NCBI GenBank assembly: GCA_948471525.1
Contig: CAOKSY010000008.1
Span: 11,862-75,861 of the forward strand
Reading direction: 5' to 3'
Origin: an uncultured Clostridia bacterium
GTDB lineage: Bacteria > Bacillota > Clostridia > Christensenellales > UBA3700
DNA length: 64,000 nt
Shown: in pieces, positions 44,481 through 53,901 of the stretch
Numbering within the stretch: position 1 is the first letter of the stretch
Layout: each line of letters opens with the position of its first letter
The notes under the pieces: generated by a model
The model's database searches: none
Told to the model about the DNA's origin: nothing
Seen by the model: only the letters and a program-made list of their open reading frames with translations
Translations under genes and position numbers: made by a program

Positions 44481-46298
44481 TCAGTTGTCGATAATGATAT
44501 CGTCGGGATTGATACCGTCGTCGCCGGAATTCGGATCGCCCTGCTGAGCCTCTTCCTGAGCCGCCTGATAAAGTTTTGTAAATATAGGCGCGTTGGACTT
44601 TGTCATCTCGTCGATAATATTTCTTATCGTATCGGCGTCGGTAGCCGCGGCAAGATCCTCTTTTGCTTTTTTCAAAGCGTCTTCGAGCGTCTTCTTATCC
44701 TCTTCGCTCAGTTTGTCGCCGCTCTCTTCAATAGCCTTTTCGCTTGCGAAGATCATCTGATCCGCGTCGTTTTTAGCGTCTACGAGATCCTTGCGTTTCT
44801 TGTCTTCTTCCGCATACTTTTCAGCTTCTTTGACAGCCGCGTTGATCTGATCTTCAGAAAGGTTTGTCGAAGAAGTGATCGTTACAGACTGCTTCTTGCC
44901 CGTGCCCTTGTCTACCGCGGTGACGTTTACGATGCCGTTGGCGTCTATATCGAAAGTAACTTCGATCTGCGGGATACCTCTCGGTGCCGGAGGAATTCCG
45001 TCGAGCTGGAATCTTCCGAGTTCCTTATTGTCGTTGGCCATAGATCTCTCGCCCTGCAATACTCTTATGTCTACGGCAGTCTGGTTGTTCGCCGCAGTCG
45101 AGAATACCTGAGACTTGGAAGTCGGGATCGTCGTATTTCTCTCTATGAGTTTGGTAAAGACGCCGCCCATGGTCTCGATACCGAGAGAAAGAGGCGTTAC
45201 GTCGAGCAAGACTACGTCCTTGACTTCTCCTGCGAGCACGCCGCCTTGGATAGCCGCGCCGAGCGCAACGCATTCGTCGGGATTGATACCCTTAAACGGC
45301 TCTTTGCCGGTCACGTTTCTCACCGAATCTACGACTGCAGGAATTCTGGTCGAACCGCCTACGAGTATAACCTTGGACAGATCTTTAGCTTCGAGACCTG
45401 CGTCGGAGAGAGCCTTCTTGAGCGGTATAAGCGTTCTGGATACAAGATCGCTGGTCAGCGAATCGAACTTAGCTTTCGTCAATTCCATATCCACGTGCTT
45501 GGGCACGCCCTCTACCATAGTGATATAAGGGATATTGATAGCCGTCTTCGTCATACCGGACAACTCTATCTTTGCCTTTTCCGCAGCTTCCTTTATTCTC
45601 TGCATCGTAGCGTTGTCCTTGGAGAGGTCGATACCTTCTTTAGCCTTGAAGTCCGCCACGATATAATCCATTATCTTTTTATCGAAATCGTCGCCGCCCA
45701 GCATATTGTCGCCGCTGGTTGCAAGCACTTCGAATACTCCGTCTTCTATCTCGAGTACGGATACGTCGAACGTACCGCCTCCGAGGTCGTATATAAGGAC
45801 TTTCTGTCCTTTGTTATTGCCCTTGTCGAGACCGTAAGCGAGCGCCGCCGCGGTAGGCTCGTTTATTATTCTCAATACTTCGAGACCGGCGATCTTACCC
45901 GCGTCTTTAGTAGCCTGTCTCTGGGAGTCGGTAAAGTAAGCCGGAACCGTAATGACGGCTTGTGTCACCTTTTCGCCGATATAAGCTTCCGCGTCCTGCT
46001 TGAGCTTGGTGAGTATCATCGCGCTGATTTCCTGCGGGCTGTACGACTTGTCGCCGATGGTTGCCTTATAATTCGTACCCATATGTCTTTTGATTGACGC
46101 GACCGTTCTGTCGGCGTTTGCGACAGCCTGTCTTTTTGCGACCTGGCCGACCAATCTTTCGCCTTCTTTTGTAAAGCCTACTACCGACGGAGTCGTTCTC
46201 GATCCTTCGGGATTAGTTATGACCGTAGCTTCTCCGCCTTCCATAATGGCTACGCAGGAGTTGGTAGTGCCCAAATCGATACCTATAATCTTACTCAT
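44481..46298 (-). CDS. dnaK: Chaperone protein DnaK (Hsp70)
   Basis: The 605-residue Hsp70 begins MSKIIGIDLGTTNSCVAIME. Signature segments include IYDLGGGTFDVSVLEIEDG and VILVGGSTRIPAV in the ATPase domain, then the substrate-binding domain from about 390 and a lid ending in an acidic tail (DPNSGDDGINPDDIIIDN). It is in the standard Firmicutes heat-shock operon. A short GC-rich hairpin (CGCCCC/GGGGCG) lies in the gap after grpE. Confidence 0.98.
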   Translation of the reverse strand: MSKIIGIDLGTTNSCVAIMEGGEATVITNPEGSRTTPSVVGFTKEGERLVGQVAKRQAVANADRTVASIKRHMGTNYKATIGDKSYSPQEISAMILTKLKQDAEAYIGEKVTQAVITVPAYFTDSQRQATKDAGKIAGLEVLRIINEPTAAALAYGLDKGNNKGQKVLIYDLGGGTFDVSVLEIEDGVFEVLATSGDNMLGGDDFDKKIMDYIVADFKAKEGIDLSKDNATMQRIKEAAEKAKIELSGMTKTAINIPYITMVEGVPKHVDMELTKAKFDSLTSDLVSRTLIPLKKALSDAGLEAKDLSKVILVGGSTRIPAVVDSVRNVTGKEPFKGINPDECVALGAAIQGGVLAGEVKDVVLLDVTPLSLGIETMGGVFTKLIERNTTIPTSKSQVFSTAANNQTAVDIRVLQGERSMANDNKELGRFQLDGIPPAPRGIPQIEVTFDIDANGIVNVTAVDKGTGKKQSVTITSSTNLSEDQINAAVKEAEKYAEEDKKRKDLVDAKNDADQMIFASEKAIEESGDKLSEEDKKTLEDALKKAKEDLAAATDADTIRNIIDEMTKSNAPIFTKLYQAAQEEAQQGDPNSGDDGINPDDIIIDN

Positions 46299-46395
46299 TG
46301 ATATATCTCCTTAAAAAACTTTTTTTTTCGTTTATATACCGCCCCTTGGGGCGCTGTTTACTTTTTCTTACGGTATTTATTATGTAACCGTCAGT

Positions 46396-46905
46396 CTATT
46401 CCGCGACTACTACCGTCGGATGACGGAGTATCTTTCCGTCCTTTTGATATCCTTTTTTGACGACTTCCACGACAAGTCCCGATTTGCCTTCGACTTCGAC
46501 TTTCATCACCGCCTCGTGCAGATTGGGATCAAACTGTTCCTCGTACGGATCCATCTCGCTCACGCCGAATTTTTCCAAAGCCGAGGTGAAAGCGTTTTTG
46601 ACAAGTTCTATGCCCTTGCGCTGCTCCTCGTCTCTCTGCGCCATTATAGCCATATCTAAGTAATCCATAACGGGCAAGATTTCGATTATTACGTCGCTTA
46701 TGCCGCTTGCATACATAGTGCTTGCAGTGGACATATTTCTCTTTTTAAAATTTTCGAAATCCGCTTGCAACCTGATATACTGCGCCTGCAAAGCGGTATA
46801 TTTGTCGTCTCCGCCCTCAATACTTACTTCGGCGTCTCCCTGCGGCTTGGCAGGTTTGAATTCAAGTACTTCTTCTTCCGCGGCCTTTTGTTTGATCTTT
46901 GACAT
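46396..46905 (-). CDS. grpE: Nucleotide exchange factor GrpE
   Basis: The 169-residue protein releases ADP from DnaK. A long N-terminal helix (about 35-90, with RLQADFENFKKRNMS) leads to the beta-rich head with EQFDPNLHEAVMKVEVEGK and VVEVVKKGYQKDGKILRHP. The length is slightly short for the family because the acidic N-terminus is reduced. Operon position supports the call. Confidence 0.95.
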   Translation of the reverse strand: MSKIKQKAAEEEVLEFKPAKPQGDAEVSIEGGDDKYTALQAQYIRLQADFENFKKRNMSTASTMYASGISDVIIEILPVMDYLDMAIMAQRDEEQRKGIELVKNAFTSALEKFGVSEMDPYEEQFDPNLHEAVMKVEVEGKSGLVVEVVKKGYQKDGKILRHPTVVVAE

Positions 46906-46917
46906 CGTATCCTCCGT

Positions 46918-47922
46918 TCAATCGTCGAGATTGTCTATTATTTTTCCAAGCTGTCTCAGTACGCTCAACACTTTCTTATAGTCCATTCTTTCGGGGCCTA
47001 TAACTCCGAGTTGACCGACTTCTTTGCCTTTTATATGATACTTAGCGCTCACAAGCGCCATATTTTCCAATCCTTCGCCCTCTTCCGCGCCTATTTTTAT
47101 CGAAAATTCTATATCTCCGTCGTCGCTCATAAGTTTCTTGAGCTTTTCCTTCTTGCCGACTATCGTCATAAAATTTTTGATATTGTCGTAATTTTTTGCT
47201 TCGGGGTATTGGAATATCTTATCCGCGCCCTCGACGAATAACTGTCCTTCTCTCGTCTTTTTATATTCGCTCAGCAGATCTATTACGTTTTCGAATATCT
47301 GTTTAAACTCTTCGAGTTCCGCGTCAAGATCTACTTGCGCGCTCAGTATCTGAGACAGCGTCTTTCCTGCAAAACTCTTCGACAGCAGTCCGTTGGCGAC
47401 CTCTATATAGTTGTCTTCGATCTTCGGCAGACGTATCTCTTTGTCCTTGATTACTCCGCTGTCGGTAATTATGAGTACCAAAGCGTTGCCGTCGTACATA
47501 TCGAGGAGCTTTATATCTTTTATCGTCAGTGTATCGCTGTTGGCGATCATCAGCATAGAAGTATAATTAGTCACGTCGCTTACGATCTTTGCTCCGTCCC
47601 TCACTATCTCCGCCACGCTGTCGTACTTCTTGGATATATTTCTCCTCAGCTGTTCGAGATCTATATCCTCGTCGCCCACAAAGTTTTCTACGTAATATCT
47701 GTACGCTTTGGAAGACGGAACCCTGCCCGCGCTTATATGCGGCTTTATCAAATATCCCATCTCTTCGAGATGCGACAGTTCGCTTCTGATAGTAGCGGTC
47801 GACACCTCCGGCAAATACTTTGCCTGTATATCTCCCGACGAAATAGGCTCGACGCTGGTAATATAACTGTCTATCAACGCCTGTAAGACTTTTTTCTTTC
47901 TTTCGGTAAGATTTTCGTCCAT
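46918..47922 (-). CDS. hrcA: Heat-inducible transcription repressor HrcA
   Basis: The 334-residue repressor binds CIRCE and shuts off the operon when GroEL is free. It has an N-terminal winged helix (LTERKKKVLQALIDSYI, VSTATIRSELSHLEEMGYL, SAGRVPSSKAYRYYV) and a GAF-like dimer domain. GAGGGTG sets the start at 47922; six upstream codons from TTG lack support. The gene follows a CIRCE element and a promoter. Confidence 0.96.
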   Translation of the reverse strand: MDENLTERKKKVLQALIDSYITSVEPISSGDIQAKYLPEVSTATIRSELSHLEEMGYLIKPHISAGRVPSSKAYRYYVENFVGDEDIDLEQLRRNISKKYDSVAEIVRDGAKIVSDVTNYTSMLMIANSDTLTIKDIKLLDMYDGNALVLIITDSGVIKDKEIRLPKIEDNYIEVANGLLSKSFAGKTLSQILSAQVDLDAELEEFKQIFENVIDLLSEYKKTREGQLFVEGADKIFQYPEAKNYDNIKNFMTIVGKKEKLKKLMSDDGDIEFSIKIGAEEGEGLENMALVSAKYHIKGKEVGQLGVIGPERMDYKKVLSVLRQLGKIIDNLDD

Positions 47923-47956
47923 TTTCACCCTCGTTGGCAATCAATTTAACCGCTTG

Positions 47957-47983
47957 TTAGCACTCGACACCCTTGACTGCTAA
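47957..47983 (-). promoter_or_regulatory. CIRCE operator
   Basis: TTAGCACTC-N9-GACTGCTAA matches the CIRCE consensus with one mismatch in the right arm. It lies immediately downstream of the -10 box of the hrcA promoter, as expected for HrcA repression. Confidence 0.92.
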
Positions 47984-47987
47984 ATTC

Positions 47988-48015
47988 ATTATACTACATT
48001 ATCGCCAAAAGTCAA
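47988..48015 (-). promoter_or_regulatory. Promoter of the heat-shock operon
   Basis: TTGACT (48010-48015) and TATAAT (47988-47993) on the minus strand are 16 bases apart, with CIRCE covering the start region. Confidence 0.8.
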
Positions 48016-48345
48016 TAGCTTTTATGCAAATTTTTTGTCAATTAGGAAAATCTTTCCTTTATATTACCTTTTGCTTTTGAGCCAAAACGCCCAATTTCGC
48101 ACCTGCTTTTATTATTACGATAAAACAAAAAAGAGACATCGCCAAATCCCAACGCATATCTCATCCTTATTATTTTATAAATTGATTTATCAAATTAATA
48201 TTGTCTTCTCAGCCGCTCCTCGTCATCTCGACCGAAGCGAAGAGATCTAATCCGCTTATCAATAATTTACATAGAAAAACGGCATATTGCTTTTAAGGTC
48301 ATTTATCCTCTATGCAATATACCGTAATTTTAAATGATTTAATTG
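48016..48345. other. Intergenic region with one dispersed repeat
   Basis: About 330 bases hold one repeat copy (48221-48259, GTCATCTCGACCGAAGCGAA) and otherwise AT-rich sequence. No gene is recognised. Confidence 0.55.
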
Positions 48346-49242
48346 TTATCTATCGGTAAGAGTCTCCCCTGTCTTAGCGGACTGATACATCATCCAATAT
48401 CCTCTTCCGCCCTTTTCTATCTCCATCCACTGACGGCAATTCTCCTCGTTTTGCGGCGGATTGCTTCCGTCTTTATCGGGCACGCCGTAGCAAATGATTT
48501 CAGGAACATCTTCATTATAAATGATTCCCACGACGTAATATCCGTCGTCGCCGAGCGACACTCTCGCCCATTTACTGCCGGGCATAAGCAAAGCGAGTTC
48601 CTCGTCGGGGTCGTTCTTTTCAAAAAGCTGTTGCATATTATCCTCTATCTTTTTATAGAACGGCTCTTGCGGCTGTGCTTTCACCTTGACCGCCGATACG
48701 GATTTGGTCTTTTTTACAGGCGCAGGCTTGGACTGAACTGCTTCCTCTACGGCGATAGTTTCTTCCTCTGCTGCAACTTCCGCTATGACTTCAGGCTCGT
48801 TTTTGACATCCGCGATATCTTCAGCCACTGCCTCGACCTCAACGGATCGCATAATATTATCGGCGACAACCGTTTGAGTTTCAGTCTGTTGTTGAGTTTC
48901 GGCGATACCTGCAAAATATCTGTGAATATCAGGCAAAATTTCATTGGGCAAAAACTTCCCCTTGCTGCTGCCGAGGCTGACTATCTCTCCGTCGCGCACG
49001 GCGGCTATCCTGATACGCTTGTTGAGATCGTAAAGAGCGTTGAACTTGTGTTCGCCCTCAAACGCCGCTCCGCAATACATAATTTCGTCAGCGCATTTTA
49101 TGCAAATAACGCCGTCGCCTTTCAGCCCCAATATCCGTACAAAACAACTTGTCCTGCCCGCAAAGTTTTCAAATTTGACTATTCCCGAGCAGTTGCTTTT
49201 TCCGTGCTCCGTCATTATCACTATTTTTTTCAAGATAACCAT
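48346..49242 (-). CDS. Uncharacterised soluble protein, low-complexity centre
   Basis: The 298-residue protein has an N-terminal beta-rich part (about 1-110, with GIVKFENFAGRTSCFVRILG and IRIAAVRDGEIV), an acidic/Ala/Val-rich linker (120-200) turning to Lys/Pro, and a C-terminal domain (about 200-298) with GSKWARVSLGDDGYYVVGIIYN and GRGYWMMYQSAKTGE. The C-terminal domain would suit protein-protein contact. TGGAGGTATATT precedes the ATG at 49242. I recognise no named family. Confidence 0.6.
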   Translation of the reverse strand: MVILKKIVIMTEHGKSNCSGIVKFENFAGRTSCFVRILGLKGDGVICIKCADEIMYCGAAFEGEHKFNALYDLNKRIRIAAVRDGEIVSLGSSKGKFLPNEILPDIHRYFAGIAETQQQTETQTVVADNIMRSVEVEAVAEDIADVKNEPEVIAEVAAEEETIAVEEAVQSKPAPVKKTKSVSAVKVKAQPQEPFYKKIEDNMQQLFEKNDPDEELALLMPGSKWARVSLGDDGYYVVGIIYNEDVPEIICYGVPDKDGSNPPQNEENCRQWMEIEKGGRGYWMMYQSAKTGETLTDR

Positions 49243-49868
49243 AATATACCTCCATACACGATAATGTATGCGACGGCATAAGACAATATAACTATATAAT
49301 ATCGATATTTTATATTGATATTTATCGGTCAAAATAGATGATTTATGGCAAGTAAAAGGAATGAGGTCGAAATATGACAGCTTAGTTTAATTCGTCATTT
49401 CGACTGGAGCGTAAGCGAAATGGAGAAATCTCTTCCGGTTGTTTAAACGGTATTAGATCTCTCCGATACGGTCGTAAGGAGCGAAGTCGAGAAATCTCAT
49501 TGCTAGCTGAGCGAAAAAGACAAATGTAGATTTGCCGTCTGAGAGACGACTTTGTATAACGGCGCGCCTTTCGCTAAAACGAAATCCACACCGCTCTCCA
49601 AAGTCTGTATCTAAAATATAGAAAAAAATCGCCCATACTGGATATGGCGACTTTTTCTGTTATGCCGTTTTGGCGGCAAAATTACTTAATTAATTCTCGT
49701 GAGGCGGAAAGCGAGATGAATAAGAAAGGAATGGGTAGATTTTTCGTTGAGACGCTGTAAGAAAAAATCGCCCGTACTGGAGGTACGAGTCGACTTTTTA
49801 TTACAGTGTATCGGCGGAAAAGATGCCTATTTACTTTTATTCAGCCTCGCTTTCCGCCGAACACAAAC
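49243..49868. other. Repeat and hairpin-rich intergenic region
   Basis: The stretch holds two dispersed repeat copies (49393-49435 and about 49453-49500), a terminator-like hairpin near 49625-49656 (ATCGCCCATA with TATGGCGA), and a 13-base inverted repeat (49703-49715 with 49846-49858) around a second hairpin. No gene is recognised. Confidence 0.6.
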
Positions 49869-51104
49869 TTACCTACCCACAGAAATATTATCTTTGTGTC
49901 TGTTACGCAATTCAGCGATAGGATGCTCCGCTATCTGATAGCGGTAATCGATGCCTTTCTTATCGATATAGTCGTCGATAACTCTGTGCGAAGCCACGTC
50001 CGCCGCCTTGGGATTAACTATGCTCTGATAGGTGAAGAAGTCGGAATTTTTAGGCACTTCTTTTATATCGACGTAGTTTTCGCGGTCCGCTGTGAGCGAT
50101 ACTGATTCAAGCTGTTGACGCACATAGTCTTTGCAAGAATGGAAAGACAGAAGTTCGGGGAATTCTCCTACGGGGATAACGCTTTCCCAATCCTTTTTCT
50201 CGTATCTCTTGAGCATTTCTTTAGCCGCGTGCAAATGACTTACTTCCTGTTCGAAAAGACATTCCCACATAGCTTTGATACGCTTGTCGCTCTCGTCCAT
50301 ATAGCAAGAATAATACAGGTACGCCTCGCAATATTCGTGCATAAGATTATTTTCCAGCCAAGTGCAGTTCGTATCCAAAAGCGAACCGTACTGAGTGACG
50401 TGCTGTTCCTCAATCATAGCGATCTCGGTATAGAGCTGTCTGCCCAAAGTAGATTGATCGTAGAACGCTCCTTGGTTCATATAATAATTCATCGTCTGCT
50501 GTTCTGCGGCAGTGATGATCATCGTATTGAGCACGGTGAGCATATCGCTGTTTTTGCTGTCGATATGGTATCTAATACTGTCGTAAGGATGTCTGTGCTC
50601 GGATATGGTGGGACGGCCGGGCATTATCTCCGCGTACTCGCCTACGAGTCTCTGCGCCTTGACTCCCTGCTCCATCTCGAGAAGATCCGCATATCTGTAC
50701 AAATGGTCAAAGTCTTCAAGAAGCGCAAAATCAAGCGCCTGCTTGACGTATCCGTTCTTTTCGCGCTGAGCGAGAAGCGCCGTAAGATCGACCGCAAGAT
50801 GTTCGTACGCGATAGTATGCTCGAGAATATTTTCGTTGAGCGGCTTGAGATTTGCAATACGCTTCTGCTGTTGCTGCTCCACTCTTCTCACGCCGGCAAT
50901 GCTTCTGCGGATATCGTTGTTGTCGCAGTTGCGTGAAAAACGGTGCAAGAAATTGACGGACTCATACTCCGTGCCGTTCATAAGCACTATTCTGAGTTTT
51001 GTATAAGGACTGATCTCTTCCTTATCGTAAGGTTTGGAATTGAGACACGACCAGTCGCAAAAACATTGGTCGAGAGTCTTAGGTTTTAATTCAAATGGAT
51101 TCAT
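49869..51104 (-). CDS. Ferritin-like (diiron-type helical bundle) protein of unknown function
   Basis: The 411-residue, strongly helical protein has a central block (about 100-340) with carboxylate/His pairs spaced as in ferritin-like bundles: YEHLAVD, LEDFDHLYRY, MIEEQHVTQY and FEQEVSHLHAA. Two are clear ExxH motifs. The N-terminal 60 residues have CFCDWSC. GGAGGTAAAT sets the start at 51104; the frame continues 23 codons upstream. The overall family is not recognised; oxidoreductase or metal storage are possibilities. No redox partner lies nearby. Confidence 0.55.
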   Translation of the reverse strand: MNPFELKPKTLDQCFCDWSCLNSKPYDKEEISPYTKLRIVLMNGTEYESVNFLHRFSRNCDNNDIRRSIAGVRRVEQQQQKRIANLKPLNENILEHTIAYEHLAVDLTALLAQREKNGYVKQALDFALLEDFDHLYRYADLLEMEQGVKAQRLVGEYAEIMPGRPTISEHRHPYDSIRYHIDSKNSDMLTVLNTMIITAAEQQTMNYYMNQGAFYDQSTLGRQLYTEIAMIEEQHVTQYGSLLDTNCTWLENNLMHEYCEAYLYYSCYMDESDKRIKAMWECLFEQEVSHLHAAKEMLKRYEKKDWESVIPVGEFPELLSFHSCKDYVRQQLESVSLTADRENYVDIKEVPKNSDFFTYQSIVNPKAADVASHRVIDDYIDKKGIDYRYQIAEHPIAELRNRHKDNISVGR

Positions 51105-51454
51105 ATTTACCTCCGTATTATTACTATGGTTAGTATTGACATTATAGAATTTTTTATCACACGGTCTTTTCAATTTGTATTCATTGATAAAAAAATAACA
51201 TAGTCGCCGTAATATTTTTTACTCAAAAGCCCTTTCGATATGCTTATATTGCCTCGTTACGGCCGCCCTGCCGCCCCGCCGAGCGCAAATGACGGAGTTT
51301 TACGCGCAAGACTTCACGGCGCGTCGCCTTTGCAAAACATATTTAAAAATTATGTCGAAAAACACTTTTTATTTATTTGATTTAGTGTTAAAATGATTAT
51401 GCTTAAATATTACTTTATAAAAAGTTTTTATCACAAACTATTTAAGGAGAATTT
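51105..51454. other. Intergenic region upstream of transketolase
   Basis: About 350 bases lie between divergent genes. The sequence is AT-rich except for a GC-rich patch near 51260-51335. I see no gene, RNA motif or convincing promoter pair. Confidence 0.5.
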
Positions 51455-52279
51455 ATGGACATGCAAAAGTTGGAATATCTTCAATCGAAAGCCCTCGACA
51501 TACGCAAGCTGACGGTTGAGATGATAGGCAGACTGGGCGTCGGTCACATCGGCGGCGCGCTGAGCATCGTAGATCTATTGACGGTACTGTATTACGATAT
51601 CGCAAAAGTAGATCCCAACGATCCCAAAAATCCCGACAGAGACAGGATCATAATGAGCAAAGGCCATGCCGGTCCGGCATTGTACAGCGTGCTCGCAGAC
51701 AAGGGATACTTCCCTATCGACGAGATAAAGACGCTCAACAAACCCGGCACCAATCTTCCCTCTCACTGCGATATGAACAAGACAGTCGGAATAGATATGA
51801 CCGCAGGCTCTCTCGGACAGGGACTCAGTTGCGCGATAGGAATGGCTCTCGCAGCCAAGATAGACAAGAAGGATTACAAGGTATTCTGCATACTCGGCGA
51901 CGGAGAATCTCAGGAAGGTCAGGTATGGGAAGCGCTTATGTACGCCGGCAATATGAAGTTGGACAACCTTGTCATCTTTATCGACAACAACGGCATGCAA
52001 ATAGACGGAATGACTTCGGACATAAATTCTATAGAACCGCTCGACGCAAAAGGCGCGGCGTTCAACTTGCATACGCAACGCATAGACGGACACGATCTGG
52101 AGACCGTCGAGAATGCGGTAAACAAAGCGCTTGACGCAAAAGGTCAATGCTCGCTCATAGTGCTCGACACAATAAAAGGCTACGGCGTAGACTGGGTATC
52201 CGAGAAAGGTTTCGGTTGCCATTCTATGTCTATAAGCGAAGAACAGTGGCGCGAATTCTGCGGTAAGGAGAAGGACTGA
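51455..52279 (+). CDS. Transketolase, N-terminal subunit
   Basis: The 274-residue protein is the thiamine-diphosphate-binding half. The TPP motif starts at GDGESQEGQVWEALMYAG and ends at IDNNGMQ, and HIGGALSIVDLLTVLYYD and SKGHAGPALYSVLADKGY are typical. AAGGAGAATTT precedes the ATG. It is followed two bases later by the C-terminal subunit. Split transketolase moves two-carbon units in the non-oxidative pentose phosphate pathway; 1-deoxyxylulose-5-phosphate synthase is excluded by length and motifs. Confidence 0.93.
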   Translation: MDMQKLEYLQSKALDIRKLTVEMIGRLGVGHIGGALSIVDLLTVLYYDIAKVDPNDPKNPDRDRIIMSKGHAGPALYSVLADKGYFPIDEIKTLNKPGTNLPSHCDMNKTVGIDMTAGSLGQGLSCAIGMALAAKIDKKDYKVFCILGDGESQEGQVWEALMYAGNMKLDNLVIFIDNNGMQIDGMTSDINSIEPLDAKGAAFNLHTQRIDGHDLETVENAVNKALDAKGQCSLIVLDTIKGYGVDWVSEKGFGCHSMSISEEQWREFCGKEKD

Positions 52280-52280
52280 T

Positions 52281-53219
52281 ATGACTGATAAATTGGAAAT
52301 GAGAGAAGTATATTGCAACTCCCTTGTCGAAGCGGCGGCGACGGACGAAAGAATCGTCGTAGTCGAAGCGGATCTTATGAACTGCATCAAGACGGGCCCT
52401 TTCAAAAAAGCCTATCCCGACAGATTTTTCAACGTAGGCATAGCCGAAGCCAATATGGTCGGAGTGTCAGCAGGTCTCGCGACTTGCGGCAAGATCCCCT
52501 TCTGCTCTTCTTTCGGCACTTTCGCAACAAGAAGATGTTTTGATCAGGTATTTATCAGCGTCGCTTACAGCAGACAAAACGTCAAGATCGTCGGCACCGA
52601 CCCAGGCATCTGCGCGGAGATCAACGGCGGCACGCATATGCCGCTCGAAGATATGGGCATAATGCGCGGCGTTCCTCATATGCTGTGCGTAGAACCTACC
52701 GACAGCGCAATGCTCAAAAAACTTATGCCGCAGATCATCGCATACAACGGCGCGACTTATATAAGACTGCAAAGAAAAAAAGCCGAGACCGTATACAATG
52801 ACGGCGACGACTTCGACCTGTTCAAAGCCAAGAAGGTGTACTCGGGAAAAGACGCGACTATAATAGCCTCGGGCATTATGGTAGCCAAAGCGGTAGAAGC
52901 GCGCAATATCTTAAAAGAAAAGGGTTACGACGTAGCCGTAGTCAATACTTTCACCTGGAAACCTATAGACGAAGCGGCAATAATAGAAGCGGCTGAAAAG
53001 ACAGGCGCGATCGTCGTAGCGGAAAACCACAATATCCGCAACGGTCTTTACTCTGCAGTAGCGGAAGTCGTTGTCGCCAACCGACCGGTTCCTATGGAAA
53101 GCGTAGCGGTAGCCGACGAATTCGGCGAAGTCGGCAAGATGCCCTATCTCGCGGAAAAATTCCATCTCACCGTCGACGATATAGTAGAAAAGACTTTGAA
53201 GGCAATAAAGAGAAAATAA
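52281..53219 (+). CDS. Transketolase, C-terminal subunit
   Basis: The 312-residue partner holds the pyrimidine-binding and C-terminal domains of transketolase. FNVGIAEANMVGVSAGLATCG carries the conserved glutamate that activates the cofactor, and VAVVNTFTWKPID opens the C-terminal domain. It has its own ATG with AAGGAGAAGG upstream and only one base between the two genes. The pair works as a heterotetramer. Confidence 0.93.
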   Translation: MTDKLEMREVYCNSLVEAAATDERIVVVEADLMNCIKTGPFKKAYPDRFFNVGIAEANMVGVSAGLATCGKIPFCSSFGTFATRRCFDQVFISVAYSRQNVKIVGTDPGICAEINGGTHMPLEDMGIMRGVPHMLCVEPTDSAMLKKLMPQIIAYNGATYIRLQRKKAETVYNDGDDFDLFKAKKVYSGKDATIIASGIMVAKAVEARNILKEKGYDVAVVNTFTWKPIDEAAIIEAAEKTGAIVVAENHNIRNGLYSAVAEVVVANRPVPMESVAVADEFGEVGKMPYLAEKFHLTVDDIVEKTLKAIKRK

Positions 53220-53293
53220 CAATTGTGTTCATACGCTTTTCTTTCGAATAAAAATATAAAAATCTCTATAACGATTTTCAAGAAGATACACAA

Positions 53294-53328
53294 AGCTCCC
53301 CGACCGTGTCGGAGAGCTTCTTTCTTTG
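53294..53328 (+). terminator. Terminator of the transketolase operon
   Basis: AAGCTCcCCGAC pairs with GTCGGaGAGCTT (one mismatch), loop CGT, followed by CTTTCTTT. Confidence 0.65.
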
Positions 53329-53415
53329 GTAAATTTTAAAATGTAAATATCGCCCAAGTCCGACAGTTCGCGTTTTTTCGTTCCCGAATGAAATACGATG
53401 TCAAGATATTATCTG

Positions 53416-53880
53416 CTATGCTGCTCTGCTTTTTATATAGTTGCGCAACACGACGACTCCGACTATACCGAAAATACCTCCCAATACAAACATTAAAATG
53501 GGAGCCAACACGACGCCTCCTTTAAATTCGCATTCGTCGGGATTATCGGGGTTGTAAAGTACCTTTATCTTTGAACCTATACTTTTCGGAGCGTTACTTG
53601 CCGACGTGTTTTGCTTCGTATAAGTTTCGCCGTCTACGGTATACTCTACGACTTCCGAATACAGCGTTTTATATCCGCCGTATTCGCTATCTCTTACTCT
53701 TACTTCGACTATATCAATCACGGTAGCTTGGATTTCCGTATATTCTTTTGTTACTTTAGCCGAATCGACGGCGTACATAATTCCGACTGCAATTACTCCG
53801 AGTGAAATTATTATTGCCACGATCGCTACGATAAGAAAGATCGTTGACGACGAATCGCCGCCTCTATTTTTTCTCGACAT
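53416..53880 (-). CDS. DUF3592-type membrane protein
   Basis: This 154-residue protein has two membrane helices (about 12-35, IFLIVAIVAIIISLGVIAVG, and 122-145) with an outside beta domain between them. The segment IKVLYNPDNPDECEFKG is the hallmark of DUF3592. Its biological role is not known. It lies alone between convergent transketolase and rsmA, which is on the same strand. Confidence 0.8.
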   Translation of the reverse strand: MSRKNRGGDSSSTIFLIVAIVAIIISLGVIAVGIMYAVDSAKVTKEYTEIQATVIDIVEVRVRDSEYGGYKTLYSEVVEYTVDGETYTKQNTSASNAPKSIGSKIKVLYNPDNPDECEFKGGVVLAPILMFVLGGIFGIVGVVVLRNYIKSRAA

Positions 53881-53901
53881 AATAATACGTTCTCTTCCTG
53901 T

